Source: Alviniconcha marisindica (taxonomy: Eukaryota; Mollusca; Gastropoda; Provannidae). From it: a DNA stretch of 64,000 bases. Within the stretch, counting starts at the first letter, position 1; each line of letters starts with the position of its first letter. Shown here piece after piece: positions 1 through 64,000 of the stretch. The notes below the pieces were generated by a model, which made no database searches, had not been told where the DNA came from, and saw only the letters and a program-made list of their open reading frames with translations. The position numbers and the translations under genes are program-made. The stretch lies in assembly GCA_018857735.1 (NCBI GenBank), contig JABMCL010001087.1, forward strand, positions 5,001 to 69,000. The letters run 5' to 3'.

Positions 1-413
1 GTTAATGTTGGCACCGAAACTGGATGGGTGGCATTGGCAAAGGCCAAAGCCACAGAAATTAAGACTGTAGAGGAGAGATGTGCCAAGGTCTCAGCTTTTA
101 CCGAGTTTCCCTTAGAAATTCTGTAGGTGGTGGTACTGACTGCATAGTAACCAGACAGATGCTACCCCATTTGAAGATTGTCATAATATGGGCAAGAAAA
201 TCAGTTTGGAAAAGAAAGTATCTGTTTGCAAAATTAAAAGTGCTTGATGGTGGCCATTGCAATCAGTGATATTAGTTATAACAGTAGCATGACACCCAAG
301 TTCATACTTGGAAAAATCACACCTCTCTTCAAAGGTTTAGATTTCCAGTAAAAAATAAGAACAAAATTCTCAAAACTAGTTCAGTTTCTGTATAAAAATA
401 AAGTTCTATTTAA

Positions 414-414
414 T

Positions 415-452
<38 letters not shown>

Positions 453-483
453 CTCTCGATGGGGGCTGTGAGGAGGGGGGAGT

Positions 484-529
<46 letters not shown>
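414..529. repeat. (TC)n then (AT)n microsatellites
   Basis: A CT-rich dinucleotide run of about 45 bases is followed, after about 25 unique bases, by about 44 bases of AT repeats (486-529). Confidence 0.95.
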
Positions 530-533
<4 letters not shown>

Positions 534-2379
534 CTGCATGATATTTGGATAATACAATAATAGTAACTAATAAATAATGCTTACTAATAAATAACACTTA
601 TTTTTATGTATTGGATATATATGACTGACGTATAAAATATTATGTCAGGAGTGAATGTATTTTACAGTTCTAATACAGTCAGTGCACAAAACATGTGTCA
701 GTACTCAGAAAGAAAAAAATTAATGTGCACAGGCCACTGTATGAAATTAGCTAGCTGTAATGTAAACCAGACTCGACCAATGATTCACCCTGACCATTAG
801 TAGCCTGGACTGAGTGGTGTGGTCAATATTTGCAGTGTAGATTAGAAATTCCGGGAGTGTGATAAGCGAGCAGGGTTGGCACATTCTCAATTGGTGGCCA
901 ACAGAGCTACTTCAGGAAACAGTGTTTGCATTTGCCAGCAATAGCCCACACCCTCTTGCAACAATCTCTCCTCTGGTGTGGGAGTTTTTGTCTTCAACAT
1001 TGCTCTTGACACATGCTGCTTATCAGACCATAGATACTTGGGTGTACACAAATCCCTTGGATTGATTTAGAATAGACTGGTTATCAGTCTGTAGTTTTTA
1101 GTTATCAGTCTGTATAGTTTCTTCCGCTCATATCAACCCTGACATCTGTTTGTTAGTTGATAGATTGTCAGGCTATTTTAAAAGGACAAGTTAAACTGTA
1201 TAATATGTACTGAAAATATGTGTATTTTCAGTATATAGTTAAATTACATATAAAATATGTAATAACACTGTGCTGTATCAACACACAAGGGAGTTAATTA
1301 GCACTTGAAACAAACACAACAACAAAGACTCGAGTTGCCTATGGTAACTTTCACCTGGCATGCATGTAAATACAAGGTACATAAACTCCACCAGAGGTAC
1401 ATCCTTCACCTTTGTGCGTTTATTCTGCACGAGCACTTTTGGGCCTTGTTTTGTTTCAGATGCTATTGTTAATACAAGCTGTGCTAATAGTGTGTTACAT
1501 CATAGTGTAATTATTGTGCATAAATGATCACAATTTGCATTTGTACAGATTGGCTTCATGATCTAACTGTAGATTTATGTTAAATCATATTTTTATGATG
1601 TTTAGGAACATCATCCATATCTACCAATAGAATACATCACAAAATAACAACAGATTTCAGAAGTTTGTTCTAAAATTGTTTGTATGCACCAGCCTCACAA
1701 GCAAATTACAGGACAACTCACTGGAAGTCAGAACTGAGTCATGCAAAGTTCAGTTTAATTTGTAAAGGCAGTGAACCACCATTTGTTTGTGCTTGGAACA
1801 TGCAGGTTATGCTTTTCACAGGTGAAATTCGAGTTGTGTTGTGAACTGGAGCCACAGGAATTAGCTGCATGAGAAAGGCAGGGTTGTACAATAAATTGAG
1901 TGTATTATTATCTGCATAGAGTGGTTTTGCCCATTTGATATACCATGAATGTAATGCTTTAATGCAACAACAAAAAAGGGGGGTTGTTATGCCTTGAAGA
2001 TTTTTGGCACTTGGCAAGAGGTGATTAGTATTTCATGAACCTGTGGCCTATTGACAGGGTTGCTATGGCTGTATACACCTCCCCCAGGGGTTGGCTTTTC
2101 GATCCGCACTTCAGAAGTGTCTGTTCATGACATTGACAATGACAGTCAACCAGTCCATACTAACAATATTTATAGAGTCTCAAATTTTATGGACCTTCCT
2201 CTGTGAGGTTTTGGCGCAACCTAGTCAAAGCTTGTAAAGCAGAGACTGGTGGCACTGCATTGGTAATGGATTTATATGTTTGACAGCTTTGCACAGGAGA
2301 CTCAGCCATACTGAGACTAAGACTAAGAGCTAGTGTCTAGTGCTTAAAAGTAATTTGAAAGAGGCAGATGCATATTATA

Positions 2380-2453
<74 letters not shown>
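2380..2453. repeat. (TG)n(TA)n compound microsatellite
   Basis: About 17 bases of TG repeats pass directly into about 55 bases of TA repeats. Confidence 0.95.
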
Positions 2454-2456
<3 letters not shown>

Positions 2457-2895
2457 GTGATATTGTACATGATATTAAATATAATAGCTAACAAATTACT
2501 AAGAGTAATGGCACTGCTTGGCTGTAAAAGCTAGCTGGTGGCATACTGCAGACAATTGGTGGGCCTTTCAGATTACTGGTTTCTCATCAGTTTGTATCAA
2601 AATTTTCTTAACATGTGGGCACCAACAAGAAAATAAATGAGGAATCTGTGACATTGCTGATGATATGATTGACACAGGATGGCCATGTGAACAGCATGTT
2701 TAATAATAAAATATGGAATGCCACTTCAAGAACACTAAACATAATTAGTTCAAACTGATAAACTGTGCAACTTCAAGTTCAAGTGCACTGAAAGCACTAG
2801 TCCAAACAGTCCCATCTAATTGTTTGGGTAGGTTCTTGCTTAACTGACCTAAAAGTAAAACATCAGGAAATGGATTGTGCACTATAGCTTAGTAT

Positions 2896-3148
2896 TTAAC
2901 CCCCTCCTTGCCCCAGCCTGTAAAGTTTTGAGGCTGAAGAGCGCACACAGACACACACATGACACACACACATCTGCGAACAGAATATTCTCTGGTCCTA
3001 ATAACAAATCTACTTTCAAAACTGTGCATTTTAATAAAAATTCTTTCACATGCTAATGCAAAAAGGGAAATAAAAATGCTCAGTGAGTTCAGATTTCACA
3101 CTTTTATTGGTCGGTTTTCAAGTGACGCCATGGCAGTAAAAGGGCTTT
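2896..3148. mobile_element. Decayed piggyBac-like MITE (TTAA ends)
   Basis: It begins TTAACCCCCTCCTTGCCCC and ends with an inverted counterpart (GGCAGTAAAAGGG). The interior aligns by eye with the better copy at 55676-55903, for example CAGCCTGTA near the start and CTTTCACATGC in the middle. It has gained a short CA-rich insert. It carries no coding capacity. Confidence 0.6.
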
Positions 3149-3642
3149 AGTTTGACTTCTTTCTTGGGTGGATCAAGTTGCTTTGGGTCAGCTTGGAAAA
3201 GGGTTAGGGGAGGACAAATATATTTGCACAAGAAGTGAGTTCCTGTATTATGCAGTCTAGTCAAACTGTAGGTAAAGTGTGCAGTATACTGTATAGAAGG
3301 CTATGGATTGATGCTCACATTATGGTCTGATCAAGGTCATAATTAACGTCCTCACATTGGCATATAAATTATAATATTAAAAAAGAGCTTCTTCACCTGC
3401 ACTTGTATGTATTAATATTATATGCACAACTGCAGTTGGAGGTGTGTTGACAAGACATGTTCTTGAGTTACCATCATGTGTTGAGACTAAAGCTTCAAAA
3501 GCTTGACGTATGTAATGTATGTAATAATTGATAAAAAGCAACTTATACAATGTACCATGAATGTCAGGGAATCATATTTTTATGAATAAAAAATAAAGTA
3601 TACAGGAAATATTTTGCAAGAAAGATTAACACATTACTGCTA

Positions 3643-3672
3643 GTGTGTGTGTGTGTGGAGGGGGGGGGGGGG
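3643..3672. repeat. (TG)n plus G-run
   Basis: A short TG run passes into a guanine tract of about 14 bases. Confidence 0.85.
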
Positions 3673-4029
3673 AAGAAAAACTTTGATTTTGCATGTGGCA
3701 GGATGCCAGTTTGCATTCTGGATTTTATAATTGTTTTTCACTAAAAGGCAAATGTAGATGAAAGAATCTCTACTCTCTAGAAAGCATTTTTTTGATTCAC
3801 ATAAAAAGTGTCTTGCCAGTTGGCAGAAACTTGAACTTTGCAATTTTCTTGGAATTTAAGTCTTCATAATGAATATAAATCATTAAAGGGGAACTGAACT
3901 GAAGGAATGTCAAGGCCTTATTGAAAGGAATGGAATAAACAAAAATACACACAGAAGTTTTTCACTTGATTTTTCATCTCTTTGTTAAAAATCAATATTT
4001 GAAAGTGGAAAAAAACAAAAACATAATTT

Positions 4030-4110
4030 GTCTTAAATTATGTTTGTTCAGTGCTTTGAACCACGGGGTAGGCACTTTACAAATTTCCATTATTATTATC
4101 ATTGTTATTA
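4030..4110 (-). repeat. Inverted partner of the repeat at 4352-4430
   Basis: This is the reverse complement of the TAATAATGGAAATTTGTAAAG...CAAAGTGCTGAACAAACA stretch at about 4360-4425. The two arms are about 65-80 bases long and separated by about 250 bases. Confidence 0.75.
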
Positions 4111-4351
4111 TTATATTGGTTTCAGTGGCTTTGACACATTTTCAAGGTTGCAAAATGGTGCAGCAAGTTGGAAAGTTGTATAATTTATCCAAGTTGAATA
4201 ATTGTTGACTGAGTGAGCATAACTAATTGTCATCTTGCTCTTCTGTTTGTTTACACATATATGCAGTAAAAAGATAAGTAGGAATGAGTAGTAGGAGACT
4301 TGGGAAAGGTTTTGTCTGTGTGAGCTGGCTGAGCATATGCTCACAATATGC

Positions 4352-4800
4352 TCACATTGTTACAATAATAATGGAAATTTGTAAAGCATCTTCCCCATGG
4401 CTCAAAGTGCTGAACAAACATAACACACATAGTATAATAATATACACTGAGACAAAAAAAAATATCAGAAATTTAACAAAAGCTAACACATAATGTAGAC
4501 ATCAACAAGGGTTTGAGTTTAACTTTAACTCATCTGCAAGATGCATGTGCGCATGCATGCGTGCACACACACACACACACACACACTGTACAGACTGATA
4601 GGGGTGGGGGACAGTGTTGCTTAGCTGAAATATTCTGAGAAGAGAAATGTCTTGAGTTTGTTTTTGAAGGAAGAGAGAGTAGCAGAGTGCCTGGTGAGAT
4701 TGGGTGAGATTGTTCCTGATGTGGGGGCCAAAGTGTGAGAAAGTGCGAAAGCCCTGGGTTTTGCGGTTGAAGCATTGGAGTTTGAGCATACATGTGTCTG
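4352..4800. mobile_element. Interspersed repeat with LINE 3'-end-like tail
   Basis: It opens with a (TAA)n stretch and a GGAAATTTGTAAAGC...CTCAAAGTGCTGAAC motif common to invertebrate repeats, and has a (CA)n run at 4564-4587. At 4618-4790 the minus strand reads like the extreme C-terminus of a non-LTR reverse transcriptase (SSFKNKLKTFLFSEYFS then stop). Related sequence occurs near 6840-7075 and 19383-19620. It ends about 70 bases before dynein exon 1. Confidence 0.5.
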
Positions 4801-4866
4801 ACAAAGATTGTTCAAGAAAGATTGTGAGTACAGCATCTGATTTTGCTGTGTACACTGTCATTTCAG

Positions 4867-63947
<59,081 letters not shown>

Positions 63948-64000
63948 GTGAGTCACTCCACTGAGCCACTACACTTCTGAGTTCCAGCTGATGCGTGAAA

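Larger units (their letters stand above)
1..4866. other. Upstream region without a recognised exon
   Basis: No stretch here reads as a dynein exon or another known protein on either strand. It holds (TC)n and (AT)n tracts at 414-529, a TG/TA tract at 2380-2453, a decayed MITE at 2896-3148, a TG/G tract at 3643-3672 and an interspersed repeat at 4352-4800. The missing 5' exon of the dynein gene, which must end in phase 1, may be here or further upstream. I found no initiator ATG followed by a good donor in that phase. Confidence 0.6.

Noticed and set aside
2959..3150. 63-codon frame near a MITE.
   Set aside because: It lies entirely in the transposon remnant and has no protein homology.

Overview
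The window is animal nuclear DNA. It carries one large split gene on the + strand: the 5' half of an axonemal outer-arm dynein heavy chain of the DNAH5/DNAH8 group. I join 49 exons between 4867 and 63947. All have AG/GT borders and matching phases, and together they give about 2,526 codons with no in-frame stop. Family members are about 4,600 residues long, so the window stops after AAA2. AAA3-AAA6, the microtubule-binding stalk and the C-terminal domain must lie downstream. No start codon or promoter could be identified: the first exon seen opens with a split codon, so at least one 5' exon is missing or unrecognised.

The exons are GC-rich at third codon positions. The introns are AT-rich and full of (CT)n, (CA)n and (AT)n tracts, minisatellites, tRNA-derived SINEs with (ACTT)n or (AAC)n tails, piggyBac-like MITEs with TTAA ends and decayed LINE pieces. 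This looks like a mollusc, probably a gastropod. That placement is an inference from repeat style and protein similarity and was not tested.

Layout. 1-4866: no convincing exon; microsatellites, a MITE and a LINE/SINE-type repeat. 4867-16813: exons 1-9, the divergent N-terminus, with very small exons (12, 33 and 33 nt) between large introns. 17552-29016: exons 10-25, the tail (DHC_N1 region) that binds intermediate chains and neighbouring heavy chains. 29017-36669: a 7.65-kb intron with several tandem repeats, a LINE reverse-transcriptase relic, SINE pieces and three candidate microexons. 36670-42825: exons 26-31, end of tail and start of linker. 42826-46541: a 3.7-kb intron with remains of an L1-like element interrupted by a SINE. 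46542-54009: exons 32-39, the linker (DHC_N2), with an 820-bp polypyrimidine tract in one intron. 55165-59659: exons 40-45, AAA1 with intact Walker A and B, then the AAA2 P-loop. 59960-63947: exons 46-49, the rest of AAA2.

The most unusual thing here is structural. In at least four introns, and perhaps five, the sequence just before an exon is a tandem array whose unit contains a copy of that intron's own 3' splice site, usually with the first bases of the exon. This makes rows of decoy acceptors upstream of the real one (clearest at 21110-21549, 41716-42000 and 54665-55164; degenerate at 38940-39920; weak at 11377-11537).
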